Part shown: positions 39,906-52,709 of the stretch, in pieces
Layout: each line of letters opens with the position of its first letter
Position numbering within the stretch: the first letter of the stretch is position 1
From: Salminus brasiliensis
Taxonomy: Eukaryota; Chordata; Actinopteri; Characiformes; Bryconidae
Direction of reading: 5' to 3'
Length of the DNA stretch: 64,000 nucleotides
Assembly: GCF_030463535.1 (NCBI RefSeq)
Contig: NC_132878.1
Span: 29,758,261-29,822,260 of the forward strand
The notes under the pieces: generated by a model
What the model was told of the DNA's origin: nothing
What the model saw: the letters and a program-made list of their open reading frames with translations, nothing else
The model's database searches: none
Translations under genes and position numbers: made by a program

Positions 39906-42242
39906 CTGCAGAAACACATAAACACATAACTCATCATTAAACTCATTTCGTAGAAAATCAGACGTCTGGGACATGTTTAGTGTCTGAGGTTTGCTTCTTT
40001 AGTGGATGATGCTAATGTAGCTAACTGGTAATGCAAGTCACTAAAATCACTAAACACAAAGAGTTCAAATACTGTCGACACCAGACAAGTCTAAGCACCA
40101 ATCCTACTGACACGAGACAAGACTGATTACACATACTATCAACCCAAAGAGAAATGTTAGTACAAGCGCCGTCAATACCAAGACAAGTCTGAGTTCAAAT
40201 ATAACTGACAGAAGACAAGTCTGATTAGAAATACTATCAACACCAAGACAAGTCCAAATACTAATACTACAGACACCAAGACAAGTCCAAATACTAATAC
40301 TACAGACACCAAGACAAGTCCAAATACTAATACTACAGACACCAAGACAAGTCCAAATACTAATACTACAGACAACAAGACAAATTTGAGTACAAATCCT
40401 TTCGAGACCAAGACACGTTTCAGTATAAATACTATTGAGACCAAGACACGTCTGAGTATAAATACTATAGAGATCAAGACATGTCTGAGTATAAATACTA
40501 TAGAGACCAAGACACGTCTGAGTATAAATACTATAGAGAGTAAGACATGTCTGAGTATAAATACTATAGAGATCAAGACATGTCTGAGTATAAATACTAT
40601 AGAGATCAAGACATGTCTGAGTATAAATACTATTGAGACCATGACATGTCTGAGTATAAATACTATTGAGATCAAGACACGTCTGAGTATAAATAGTATC
40701 GAGACCATGACACGTCTGAGTATAAACCCTATAGAGAGTAAGACATGTCTGAGTATAAATACTATTGAGATCAAGACATGTCTGAGTATAAATAGTATCG
40801 AGACCATGACACGTCTGAGTATAAATACTATAGAGACCATGACACGTCTGAGTATAAACCCTATAGAGAGTAAGACACGTCTGAGTATAAATACTATAGA
40901 GATCAAGACACGTCTGAGTATAAATACTATAGAGATCAAGACATGTCTGAGTATGAATACTATCGAGACCATGACACGTCTGAGTATAAACCCTATAGAG
41001 AGTAAGACACGTCTGAGTATAAATACTATAGAGATCAAGACATGTCTGAGTATGAATACTATCGAGATCAAGACACGTCTGAGTATAAATAGTATCGAGA
41101 CCATGACACGTCTGAGTATAAACCCTATAGAGAGTAAGACATGTCTGAGTATAAATACTATTGAGATCAAGACATGTCTGAGTATAAATACTATTGAGAT
41201 CAAGACATGTCTGAGTATAAATACTATAGAGATCAGGAGAGATCTAAGTACCAGTACTATGGACACCAAGACAAGTCTGAGTATAAATACTATCGAGATC
41301 AAGAGAAGTCTAAGTACAAATATTTTCAAGACCAATACAAGTCTGACTACAAATACTCTCCAAGTCCAAGTGTTAATATTTCAGGCTACTGCGGAGACAA
41401 AATCCAAGTACAATTCCTAGTAAGTCTGAGACAATAGAAATAATGTCCAGTCTAATGAGTCCAGTCTAAGCTTGGACATCAGTAGAACATTTACATTTAC
41501 GGCATTTAGCAGACGCTCTTATCCAGAGCGACTTACAAAGTGCTTTGCTATTTACCCAAGAAAACCTCAGCTAGTTAAAATAGACTAATAGTTCAAAAGC
41601 TTTAGACATTGCTTACCACATTTTTCATGCTATTTGAATTTTTGGTTTACTGGTTTCAGTTGTGGGGTTTTTTAAACTCAGAAGAAAAAGCACCAGTATT
41701 TAAAGAGCAGCTGGAGAGATTAAGTGATGTCCAGTGTGCGTTGTGGGTGTTCGTTTAATCTACGTTAGAAAAGAGAGTGTGACATTTTCTGGTAAACTAA
41801 TCTGACAGGGGGGTGACGCTGATGTAGAGGTGTGTTGGGTTATTTGGTCTACAGGTGTGGGTGACAGAAGGGGCGAGAGCCAGAAAAGAGAGAGAGTTCC
41901 CGCTAGCTTGTTTTTTGTTTTTGTAGAGACGCCTCAGAGGCCGCAGACCAATTGGGCTAGTCCACTCCCTTCCAGTTAGCACTAGTGTTAGCATCTGGGG
42001 TATGCCCCTGTGACGCACATCACTCAAGCTTCGTCCTGCCCACGGCCTTCATTGTCCTTACCAGAAATGACAGCAGTGCCCTCCCCCCTGCAGCCCACGC
42101 TGAGCTTTCTCACCCTGCATCGACATGTGGCTTATAAAAGTACTACAGGAAACGTCATACGGAGGGAAAATTCAGCTTCCTGTTTATCATGCATGGCCGT
42201 GAAGATAGAAACCACACGGTGCTCACTGTGAGGGCCGTATAC

Positions 42243-42275
<33 letters not shown>

Positions 42276-45200
42276 CACACACACACACACACAGTGTTCA
42301 TTTACCATAAGTGTATGTGCTAAAGTTTAAGTTTAGCATCTGGCAAATAATACAGAGTATTTTCATATTGAGTGTGCTAATTGCATGCTAGCTGATGCTG
42401 ACAGTGAATAAGGTAATAATTACCAGTGTTGTTCATTTATATTCAATAATAGTAACAGCACAAATTTAACATTTAGAACATTTACGACATTAGAAAATAT
42501 CAAGATATTAATGATATTCATTCTGGATATTAATGTTATTAATGAGCTTCATTCTGGATATTAATGTTATTAGAGCTTCATTCTGGATATTAATGATATT
42601 AGAGCTTCATTCTGGATATTAATGATATTAGAGCTTCATTCTGGATATTAATGTTATTAATGAGCTTCATTCTGGATATTAATGTTATTAGAGCTTCATT
42701 CTGGATATTAATGATATTAGAGCTTCATTCTGGATATTAATGTTATTAATGAGCTTCATTCTGGATATTAATGTTATTAGAGCTTCATTCTGGATATTAA
42801 CGTTATTAGAGCTTCATGCTGGATATTAACGTTATTAGAGCTTCATTCTGGATATTAATGTTATTAATGAACTTCATTCTGGATATTAACGTTATTAGAG
42901 CTTCATTCTGGATATTAATGTTATTAATGAGCTTCATTCTGGATATTAATGTTATTAGAGCTTCATTCTGGATATTAATGATATTAGAGCTTCATTCTGG
43001 ATATTAATGTTATTAATGAACTTCATTCTGGATATTAATGTTATTAGAGATTCATTCTGGATATTAATGATATTAGAGTTTCATTCTGGATATTAATGTT
43101 ATTTATGAACTTCATTCTGGATATTAATGTTATTAGAGCTTCATTCTGGATATTAATGTTATTAATGAACTTCATTCTGGATATTAATGTTATTAATGAA
43201 CTTCATTCTGGATATTAATGTTATTAGAACATCTTTTTCTGTGTTCTGCAGTTTCTTCCTCACAGCATTAGGATTGTAACATTAAAGCAGTTACACTTGT
43301 TTTGCTGTGCTATCTAGAGTACCTTGTCAGGATAGCTGTTTATCTGATGAAAAAGTGCTACATGCTAAAGAAAAAGTGAGTTTCCTAGCGCTAGTTATCA
43401 GATGAATTGGAAACTCAGTTTCGTGATAATCAGCTCAGCCCACAGTATTAGAACTCCTACCTCACTCTCATTCAAAGGAAACCTGACTAGGTTGTGGTCG
43501 AGGATCCACTGATAGAATACTGAGAAATGACCGCTGGGGATTTTAAGGAGGTCGACAGGAAGTATCTCGCTCACTTTCAGTAATAACAGTGAGCAGTGAA
43601 AGGGGCAAATCAACATTAAATCAACACTGAATCAGCATCAGTCCTCTGCCTGGATGTGTAAAAGGTGCACTGATCTGGAATCAGATTCTCAAAACAAGAC
43701 TCCTGCATTAAGATGCTGCACACTCTTTAAGCATGCGCAGTTAATTCTGGCACGTGCATGTGGCTAATGTAGCTAAAAGTCATGCATCTAGATCCATGCT
43801 AATTAGTGGAGTTCAAGCTTCGATAATGGTCCCATTGCTTGTTACCTACACTATGTGCACAGTGCTAACTAAAGGGGTATAAGCTTTCAATACCTGTTAG
43901 CCACATTAGCCTCGTAGCTTAAGTTTGCATGATACTAAATAGTGGGGTACATGTTTGCTAGCTCCATTAGCCTAATGGCTCTGGTGTACACGTGAAGAAG
44001 AGCTGAGTCAGGTGTGTTAGAGCAGGGAGATCTCAGTTCTGCAGCATGGGTCCCCCCCGCCCCCCAAGCACCGGCGTCGGGAAACACTTCTGTATAAGGT
44101 TCTCAGAGTAACGACCCCGACCGCAGACAGAGAGGATCAGGGCGGGGCGAGAGAGCCGGTGGTCCACACCATAGGTAGTGAAAGGACATGAGTAATAGTG
44201 ATCCTAAACGGCCAGTCATCGAATATACACACTGTGTAGTGAAAGAGACTGAAGGGTTCAGGTTTGAGTAACCGTAAGGCCTGTGTGTGCTCAGCAAACA
44301 CTCTGTCGCTGAGTGAGGATGTGCAAGGCGATGCCACTGAAAGTCTACACCCTGACTCAGAAATGACAACAAGCCCTGTTTTTATATTCACAGAGGTAAT
44401 ACTAATAAAGAAAACGACAGAAACACCCAGGAACAACAATAATGGTGACTAAGAGAACGGATCGTTTTGTTCCGAAAGCGCAGAAAAAGTGTAAAGAGGA
44501 GACAGGGACAGAAATGTTGCCGCTTTTTCTAACTAGATGCACAATCGTGAGGGTTCGCCACGGCCGCTCTCCCACGCCATCTAATTAATGCCAGAATCGG
44601 AGGCAAACATGGCCAGAGCCACAGCCAAGTGTGAAATTCGACAGAAGCCATGACGCATCGCCACATGCTCACCAGTGCTCCATGTAAATACACGGCAGGA
44701 CAAGAGCCCGCGCCTCCGTTAGCTGATTAGCCTTGCGATTAGCTTTGCTAGCACTCTTAGTGTGTGTGTGTGCGTGTGGGGGTGGGGGGCTGGGGGGCTA
44801 TATATAATAACTTTAATAGAATTAGGGCGTAGAGAACAAAAAGGACCACTTTCTCCAAAAGGCTGATGCTTGAAATGTCAATAGCAAAGCACAAAAACAA
44901 GCAATATTCTTCTTAGTAATAATTAGAATATTATTGCATAATAACAGAGGGGAATTGGCTTTTCGCCAAAGAACTGTCCTTAAGAGCCTAAATAAATACG
45001 AACATCAGTTGCCAATGTGGAACAAAACAGTTTGTCAACTCAATGGTTGACAAAGTCTAGCGATACCGACAGGGACGTCCTCAGCATGGACAAAAAACAC
45101 AGTCGTGACTTGGCGGCCACCCTTGAGCCAGTGGCACAGCCAGACGTGATGAATTCTGCAATGGTGAGAGACTGGTGCCTCGCACGAACGAAGAAACCCT

Positions 45201-48200
45201 TAAAATCACACAAACAACCCAAGACACCCAGGATTGTCCAGTTTCTCCTCTGATTGCAGAGCTGTTCTAAGTTTACAACAGGAGATGCTAGGGTAACACT
45301 GCTAACAAACACTGGGCTCAGACTGTCACCAATCGCATCTCTGTATAAACACACATGAACCTTTGTCTCTCAACCTGTCTCTCCAAACACATCCAGATCT
45401 TCTGTTGTTTGGTGAATCGATGTGGTTTCGTTTTCAGATAAATCTTATGAACATCACTGACCTTAGGTGCAGTTGATCATGATGTTGGATATCTGACCTG
45501 TGCTTCTTTAGTTTACAGCTAGAGATGCTAGTCTAACAAGGCTAGCAAACACTGGTCACTGGAGTTTGTCATACCATGTTCTAAACCATGTCGATTCCCC
45601 AAACAACTGAAGATCTGGACGTGTTTGGTGAGACAAAGGTTCATGTGTGTTTATACAGAGATGCAATTGGTGACAGTCTAAGCCCAGTGTTTGTTAGCAG
45701 TGTTACCTGAGCATCTCCTGTTGTAAACTGTATTGTAAAAAAACACACCTCAGATGTCTTGGCTGATCAACAGCATCAGGGGATCACTGGTCAACTGCTT
45801 CTACAACCTCATTCCGCTGGACATTCCCGGGTGCCAGAATGTAGCCTAAGAGCCTATCAGTTGTATGCTGATCGATGCTGGATATAAGAAGTATTAAGTT
45901 CCTCTAGAAATGTTTAATGGAAAGACACTTATACTGGACCTTCCTTATTTCAGTGCTAGATCAGCATGTTTACTGGAGGAGTCAATGTTTTTGTGGTGCA
46001 TGTACTGGTAAGCAGGTGTGTCGGGTTTCGAAGGTTCTCACCAGGTGCAGGCTGTCAGCTTTCTGCGTTTGCCTCATCCTGCTCTTCTGGGCCGCGATGC
46101 GATTCTTCTCTCGTCTCAACACCTTCCTCATGTCGTCTGTGGAGCCCTGGAGAAAGGTCAGCTCTCTGTCAGTTGTGAGCCACAACTTTGATTAGCTTTT
46201 AGTGCTGGAGCTTTAACATTGTGTCCTGACAGTAAGCTAGTGTTCAAGCGTAGTACCACAGTATCTTCGTCTAGACTGGAGATGCTGATTGAATCAGCTG
46301 ATTGATTGGAACTACAGACCAATCAGCCAACATCTCCAGACTTCAGCTACAATCTGGGAGAGTGTGTTTTATACTTTTAGAATACTCTCAGCATGATTTA
46401 GCAACACAACATCAGGCATGCTTAAAATCAGGCATGCCAGCACTGTAGTGATTTCCCCTGTTTCTGCTAATACCCTTATTAAACATTACAGGAACGCTCG
46501 CTTGCGTCATTTGCTGTTAGGACACGTTGTCGAAGGCTGAAATTAAATTGACGTTGTTTACATCTTAATTAGGCAAAGAATTAAAAAAAAATGGTGAAGT
46601 CCCCCTTTGATCACGTTTTTAATGTTGACACTGACACTAACTATTACTGCAATCCCTCAGATCTGTTATTAGCTTAAGACCTTTTATTGGTCGCATCCAG
46701 CTACTTTAGGTTGAACCCATTGCTGACAAAGATGTGCACATCTCCCTGTGGAGAAGTATTGTCAATAGAATAGGACTCTCTGGAGCAGATAAACATGAAT
46801 CTATTGTCACTATGCCAAAAACAGTTGTGGGCTAGAGGTGTATAAAGACCCCCAGCATTGAGCTGTGAAGCAGTGGAACTATGGTCTTTGGAATGATGAA
46901 TGGTGCTCCATCCCATACTTTTGGGATGAGCTGGGGAGTTGGGGGATAGGGTGGGGTGGTGATCATCCAACATCCTGACCTCATTAACTCACTTGTCGCT
47001 CAATGCAATCAAATCCTCTCAGCAATGCTCCTCCAAAATCTAGTAGAAAACCTTCCCTGGACAGCAGAGACATTTACTCCAACAAAAGTGGGTGTCCAAA
47101 TACTTTAGTCCACATAGTGTAAGATGAGTCGAATTTATTAGAACTATTGCTATAATTGTCTTAAACTATTATTAATTACTATTACTTAATGGTGGATGAT
47201 ATGGCAACAGTATAATATGCTACTTGATATTTTCATGATAAATATATATATATATATATGTGTGTGTAGCAACAATAGAATTCGCTGATCAATCAAGTAA
47301 TGTATCTGTTGAACTAGACTCCTTCTTTATAACCAGGATTAGTTACAGAATCAACACTTTAACCTAAAGCCCACCAGTAACAAGAGTCACCCTCATCAAC
47401 AGATACCCTCTCCAGCACACTGATACCCACTGTTTACCTCACAGTGTTAAAGGGGGAGGGGGGGGGGGTGGGTGGGTTTGATGTTAGTAAAGATAATGGA
47501 TAACATTTTCCCTTAAGAGGTTTTGTGTAAGTGTGTGCGCACAGTGACGTTTATCTGCTAAAACCCACAACAACAACATCAGAGCACCTTTTTCCACCAG
47601 AAACTTCCCCACAGACAGACCCTTGGTAAAAGAGAGAGTGTGTGTGTGCGTGTGTGTGGGCGCGGATACTGCTCTTAAAGGGATACTTTGCTGATTTCAG
47701 CATTGGAATTTTCACTTTTCACGGCTATTTGTGCTGTCAGTGCAAGTTCCTGAAGAATAGCCTGGAGTAACCTTTAGCTAAACTGTTGCACGTGCTTACA
47801 TATTTAGCTAAGGGGGACAAATTAGCCTCTGGGTGTCTGACCAGGCAGGCTGGCCTCAAGTGTTTTGAAAAAATCCACTGAACACTTTTCTGACCCGAAT
47901 TCAGCCCATAATCCACAAACATCGAGGGTTTATGAAGCTAAGTACACCGTCTGACCTTAAACTACCCCCTGTCTCCACAAACTGAGGGAACATTAGCGCA
48001 AGCACATGCATCTGCACAAACTTTAGCTGACACACTTTTTGGGAATTTGGGAATTTCACAACCCAGTCCAGCTTTAGCATTCTCAGATCAGGTAGCGTTA
48101 GCTAACATAATTTCATGCATTCATTTCATAAATGCAGAGAGAGTGGTTTAAACTTTGGACAACGGTGTTTTATGTGTACATATCTGATCTGGTAAAATCC

Positions 48201-49395
48201 ACAACATAAAACAGCGAGCACGTTTTACTTTTGATATTTGAACATAAGTAACTGTCATCTGCGAGCGCACCCTCTGTAAGTGTGGAATATGTCACCTTGA
48301 AATGACCATAACAGGATGTGAACGAGTGTATGAACCACTTCAGCTAGACTAGAAGCATCAGCTGTGCTAGCAACGTACAGATTATGGCTGCACTTGCTGC
48401 CAAAAAACTGCTCATGAAAAATTAGAGGTGGAGGTTTGACATTATTAACCTAGCAAGGAAACATAATTGCTTCCCTGGCGCTTCTGACTCCCCTTTCCCC
48501 AGCTCAGGCCCCAAGCTGCAGCTGTGAAGCCTGGTTTGTGTAGCACCCTGTTTTCAGATATCTAGCAGAGTGTAGTGGTGTTGCATTCTCCCATCAGTAT
48601 TACTGGAGTGCAAGTAACTACAAAAAAACACTGTATTTTCCTGAAGTAGCTGTTGCAGTTCACTGCACCCCAAGGCTTTTGCTAGTGGGCTGAGCGTAGG
48701 TCAATTTTTGGGGGAGTAAATATAAGGAGTCAAGACTGTTATGTAACAGTTTTGGGGTTTTGGAATTGGCCTGTTTTACAGTTCTGTTTTGGTCATTTTC
48801 TTTCTTTTCTTCAACTATGCAAGGATTAAGAGACAGGTTTCCATTCTACGGCACCTTTTAAAGCTGGAGGTAGTACAGCCCTCTGTTCTTCACTGCAAAT
48901 AAAGATATTGATACTAGTAAATCCCTCTCAGCCAATCATATTGTGAGATCGAAACTAACTGTGGTTAAAGATGTATTACACAGATAATCCTTACCCTAAT
49001 GTCAGGGGCCTGTGTGTCTGTCTGTGTGTGTGTGTGTGTTTGTGTGTATGTGTATGTGTGTGTGAGTGTGTGATTGCAGTGATGTTCACCTGCTACCACA
49101 AAACATCTGAGCACATTTTTCCACCTGAAACTTCCTCACAGACCCTCAATAAGACAGTGTGGGTGTGCTGGATACAAAAATCCACCACAACATAAATGAA
49201 TGCTAGCATCAGGAACCGGTTAGCATGATTAGCGTTAGCATTTCTAGCACGATGGAGATGGCTGGATGGAGTGCTGATGAGTGAGTCTGGCTGGTTCAGG
49301 GTGTGGTGGGGCTGCTAGCTGTCCTCCTGTCCCTAACGGCACTTTCAAAATCAGTAACCTCTACTACTCATACACACCACCTCTTTCTCTCTTGT

Positions 49396-49476
<81 letters not shown>

Positions 49477-51779
49477 TTGTGTCTCTTTATCTCTCTCTAG
49501 CAATCTAGCTTTCTCTCTATGAATATCTGCATTTCTATCTTTATCTAACTCTCAAATTTTCTGTATCTCACTCTTACTCTTGCTTTCACTCATATGTCAC
49601 TTCATCTTTATGCTGCTTTCTCTCTCTCTCTCTCTCTCTGAATGCTTTATTAGACAATGCAGCCATTAAATAAGGACTACGAGAAGCTACGCTTACGTTT
49701 TAATGTGGTACTGGGACCCACTGTGCAGTGGTGTAGTGGTTTCTGGATAGGTGGGTAGCACCTCACTTCTGGAACTTCTAGAATCTGGTCAGTAAAAACA
49801 TATATCTGTCATTTTGTGTTCCCTTTTTTTCAGTAGAATGATGATTGTATTTAAACTCTGCAGTGTTACACTACTAGTCAAGTTTGGGTGGCAACCAAAG
49901 GGTTACATTTGGGAAACAGCAAACAGAAAACTGTCCAATCAGGATTTTTTTCAGATTTCTCATCACATCATTTTCTGGTTTCTGGGTAGATACAGCTAAA
50001 CAAGCTCTCATTGGTTGAGGCATCAGTGGTAAAACTGCAGGCCTTACGCGTCACACTAAGCACCAATCTAGCAATCACATTCTGATTTTCCAGTAGGTTG
50101 GACCAGTTCTGGCTGAAAAAAGAAATGTCACCCTATGCTTTACCTATACCAGTTGCCAATGTGAGCGGTAGCGTGAGCAGGTTTCATTCAATTAGCGTTA
50201 GAAATGGAGAACAACAGCAGCAGCTCAGCAGTGCCAGAACTCTTCACTGAATAAGAGCCACTTTATCACAGCAATAGACGAGGCAGAATACATGTGTCTG
50301 TTACAAGCTTTGCATTGTTGTAAGTTTCACACTAACATTACCAGGATCTTAACGTGTGCAGAAATGAGTATTATCATACTGTATTTTTGACATTTGTGGC
50401 TGTGGCTGGAGGCCGAGCTCTAACAGTCTTGGGACAGGTCCCATTAACTCTATACCTAAAGGTCCTAAATCTAAGCTTAAGGTCTTGGAAATGTCAATAT
50501 ACCTGTAAGACAGCACACAAAAAGGCCGTACATTAGGTAGTTGGTAGCTAGCTAGCATTATGCTAGTGAGTGTTATGGCTGTAAAAGGAAAGAAACAACG
50601 GTAGAAAACATCACATCACATCAGCTGTGTCCAAATACTTTAAATAATTTTGCTTTTCTGTGTTTTCCCAGATCAGTAGCTCACAGCCTTAAAAGATCAT
50701 ATCAGCAGGTCTAACTAGCATGTGGATCCACATGGCTACCAGATCAGGCAAAAATCAAACACTGTAGTGGTGTATACAGTGAATCAGTCTCTTCAGAGGT
50801 GGACATAGGCTGTGCGCTGGTGATTGCAGCTGACTATGAATAGGAACATCAAGTCCCTGACAGTCTTTAACGCGATAGGTATGGAAAGAGGGTGGACGTT
50901 TTACCCAGCATTTTTTGGGCTGAGCCATGATCATCATTCCATGTTTTTACTGTACAGCAGCTTTTCACTTAGCTTATGTGCTACAACAAGATGATTTTTT
51001 TGTTTTCTTTACAGTAGCTCACTGTTCTCTTGCAGAAGCCCACTCTGGAGGTGTGGGAAATATCAGTCATCGCATTGCTCCGTCCAAATTCATGACAGCA
51101 TACACGCACAAAGCTAATACTAAAAGTGTGAGTAATTGACTGTGGGTAACAATCTCAGTGCTCCTGCTGCACAATATCCACATGATTCAGAGCTGCATCA
51201 CCAGCAGCAGTTATTTTCAGGTTTTGAGAGTTTAAAGGTTAGCAGACAATTAAACGTATATGTCCCCTTCCCCTACTTGCCCCACATGTTGTCACTGGTG
51301 TCTAAAACATACCATGAACTATGAGGCCAAATGTAGCTCCAAGTAAGTGAAGCTCATATTTCTACAGTTATGATGGTGTTAACTACCGAACCACACAAAC
51401 ATGTGAGTCCACCTGTTTTGTGTAGGAGGATGTAGACATGCAGTTATGGCTAATTACTGTTGTACATTAGCCTTGTAGCTCCGAGGTAAAGGTTAAAGAC
51501 ACCAAACTTTGGGGACTTGGTTGATGTGACTATTTTTGCTGTGCAGGGTCAGTGCCCATCTGACAGAGACATTAGCCTTAGCGCGCATGCAGTTTTGATT
51601 TCAGTGACCAATGACAGGGGACATCCACAATATTACAGCCAATTACAGACGGTCTTACTGCAACGCTGTGGGCTACTACGAGAGCATGCGCCTGTTATCG
51701 TTGTTCTCACGGAAGAGGTTGAGCAGGTGCTGTCCCTTACAGGAGAGAAGATGAAGTGAAATGAATGAACAACTTGTGT

Positions 51780-51870
<91 letters not shown>

Positions 51871-52508
51871 ATTAATTATCAACTACACTGACTTAAAATG
51901 AATTGCACTGCAGTGAATTAGAATAATTTAAATGAAACTGAATTGAGCTGAGCTAAACTCAGATGATGTGAACTGCGCTGAATTAGAATGAACCGAGCTG
52001 AACTGGATTAAATGAAACTGAATTGAGCTGAGCTGAACTGAGATGATGTGAACTACACTGAATTAGAATGAACCGAGCTGAACTGGATTAAATGAAACTG
52101 AATTGAGCTGAGCTGAACAGAGATGATGTGAACTGTGCTGAATTAAAATGAACCGAGCTGAACTGGATTAAAATGAATTAAACTGACCTGAATTAATTGA
52201 ATGAAACTGAACTGCATGCTAAAGTGAAAAATGATTCAGATAGACCATGATCATGAAAGGTTGTGTAGAGAGCAAAGTGAATGAGTTCCTCAGTAATGGA
52301 CAGTTTCACCCAAAATCAAAAAGATAATAAGAGCATAAACACAACAAAAAAGAAATACACCAGATAGGAGTTGCTTAGAGATAGTGGAGGAGGGAGAGAA
52401 GAGGAGGGAAAAAGGAGTGATGGAGAGATGAGAGAGTAGTACCTGTTTATTTCCCGGTGATGGGGATTTGGTGTAGCTGGTGTCGTTGCTGTCAGAGCCT
52501 TGAGCCAT
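39711..52508 (-). CDS. batf: batf, basic leucine zipper ATF-like factor (3 exons, 121 residues)
   Basis: BATF is a small AP-1-family factor without its own activation domain. It pairs with JUN proteins and works with IRF4/IRF8 in lymphoid cells. Exons: 52508-52443 (MAQGSDSN...GNKQ), 46146-46042 (basic region), 39905-39711 (leucine zipper and C-terminus). All joins are phase 0 with GT-AG introns. The basic region is RREKNRIAAQKSRMRQ (about residues 33-48); zipper leucines are 55, 62, 69, 76 and 83. The C-terminus ends INVPHYPL. Length is close to human BATF (125). The N-terminus and C-terminus fit BATF rather than BATF3. His56, Lys64 and Glu78, equivalents of the human residues His55, Lys63 and Glu77 linked to IRF cooperation, are present. 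Confidence 0.94.
40080..41435. repeat. Minisatellite, 33-bp unit, about 40 copies
   Basis: batf intron 2. The unit has GAGTATAAATACTATAGAGA and TCAAGACATGTCT. The flanks (40080-40385, 41230-41435) are diverged copies such as AAGACAAGTCCAAATACTAA. Because 33 is a multiple of 3 and the unit lacks stops, both strands stay open for 344 and 387 codons. The translations are 11-residue repeats (SINTIEIKTCL and a hydrophobic VLISIVFILRH). No splice sites or known domain support coding use. Confidence 0.95.
41488..41575 (+). mobile_element. SINE-related conserved segment
   Basis: batf intron 2. ACATTTACGGCATTTAGCAG, then ACGCTCTTATCCAGAGCGAC TTACAA is a sequence shared by teleost SINEs (V-SINE-like). 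Only this short stretch is recognisable. Confidence 0.6.
42246..42292. repeat. (CA)n microsatellite
   Basis: batf intron 2, about 47 bases with a TATATA interruption. Confidence 0.95.
42511..43236. repeat. Minisatellite with alternating 29- and 32-bp units
   Basis: batf intron 2. Units share TTCATTCTGGATATTAATG and then either (T/A)TATTAGAGC or TTATTAATGAGC, giving two lengths mixed in a patchy order. About 24 units. Confidence 0.93.
43237..45254. other. batf intron 2, middle part
   Basis: No exon seen. At about 43790-43990 there are diverged copies of the parent sequence of the 65-bp array (GGGGTATAAGCTTTCAATAC, TTAGCCACATTAGCCTCGTA). Otherwise unassigned. Confidence 0.5.
45255..45800. mobile_element. 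Foldback element, copy with near-complete arms
   Basis: batf intron 2. The arm at about 45270-45425 is the inverted copy of about 45580-45735: both hold AACACTGCTAACAAACACTG, GTCACCAAT(C/T)GCATCTCTG and AAACACACATGAACCTTTGT. A second, partial arm in the same orientation as the left one lies at 45450-45560. Transcripts could fold into a long hairpin. Confidence 0.8.
46042..46146 (-). CDS. batf: batf exon 2 (residues 23-57), DNA-binding basic region
   Basis: GSTDDMRKVLRREKNRIAAQ, then KSRMRQTQKADSLHL. The NxxAAxxSR DNA-contact signature of bZIP proteins is present as N37, A40, A41, S44, R45. Acceptor CTCCAG, donor GTGAGA. Confidence 0.97.
46690..47121 (-). mobile_element. Non-autonomous Tc1/mariner-type element, copy 4
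   Basis: batf intron 1. Minus-oriented: the right end is ACTTTAGTCCACATAGTGT next to TA. It contains GATCATCCAACATCCTGACC and GAGCAGATAAACATGAATCT. The left end is slightly truncated. Confidence 0.75.
47510..49200. repeat. Diverged dispersed segments within batf intron 1
   Basis: Two related pieces of about 120 bp, near 47545-47640 and 49070-49165, share TCTGAGCAC/CAGAGCACC, TTTTTCCACC and AAACTTCC.CACAGAC. A shorter third relative may lie near 48190. (TG)n runs accompany each. No exon seen. Confidence 0.55.
49393..49500. repeat. (TC)n microsatellite
   Basis: batf intron 1; about 108 bases with a CCCCCCC interruption. Another short TC run lies at 49618-49640. Confidence 0.95.
49641..51783. 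other. batf intron 1, remaining sequence
   Basis: 2.1 kb without recognised exons. One more diverged relative of the 65-bp repeat parent lies near 51445-51510 (TACATTAGCCTTGTAGCTCC). Confidence 0.45.
51784..51869. repeat. (GA)n microsatellite
   Basis: About 86 bases, nearly pure, in batf intron 1. Confidence 0.96.
51890..52225 (+). repeat. Degenerate GAATTGAGCTGAGCTGAACT array
   Basis: batf intron 1. Words such as GAGCTGAACT, GATGATGTGAACT and TAAATGAAACTGAATTGAGC recur, with a higher-order period of about 85 bp. A related array lies upstream of the gene at 53505-54365. Confidence 0.85.
52443..52508 (-). CDS. batf: batf exon 1 coding part (residues 1-22)
   Basis: MAQGSDSNDTSYTKSPSPGN then KQ; the Ser-rich N-terminus is like other BATF proteins. 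ATG at 52508, donor GTACTA. Confidence 0.9.
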
Positions 52509-52667
52509 ACCCAGAACAATCCTGCTGAAACTTCTCCTCTGTTCTCTCTCCCTCACTCTCTCTCTCTTGTCTTCTCTCTCTCTCGATGAGTGTGAGTGTG
52601 TGTGTGTGTACAGAGAAGTGTGTTGAGTCGACCACGGTTCACCGCTTAATGCGTAGTGCCAGTTCCT

Positions 52668-52709
<42 letters not shown>

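Noticed and set aside
42816..43007. Repeat-encoded open frame (LDINVIRASFWI)
   Set aside because: Product of the 29/32-bp array; the unit lengths would break any long frame.
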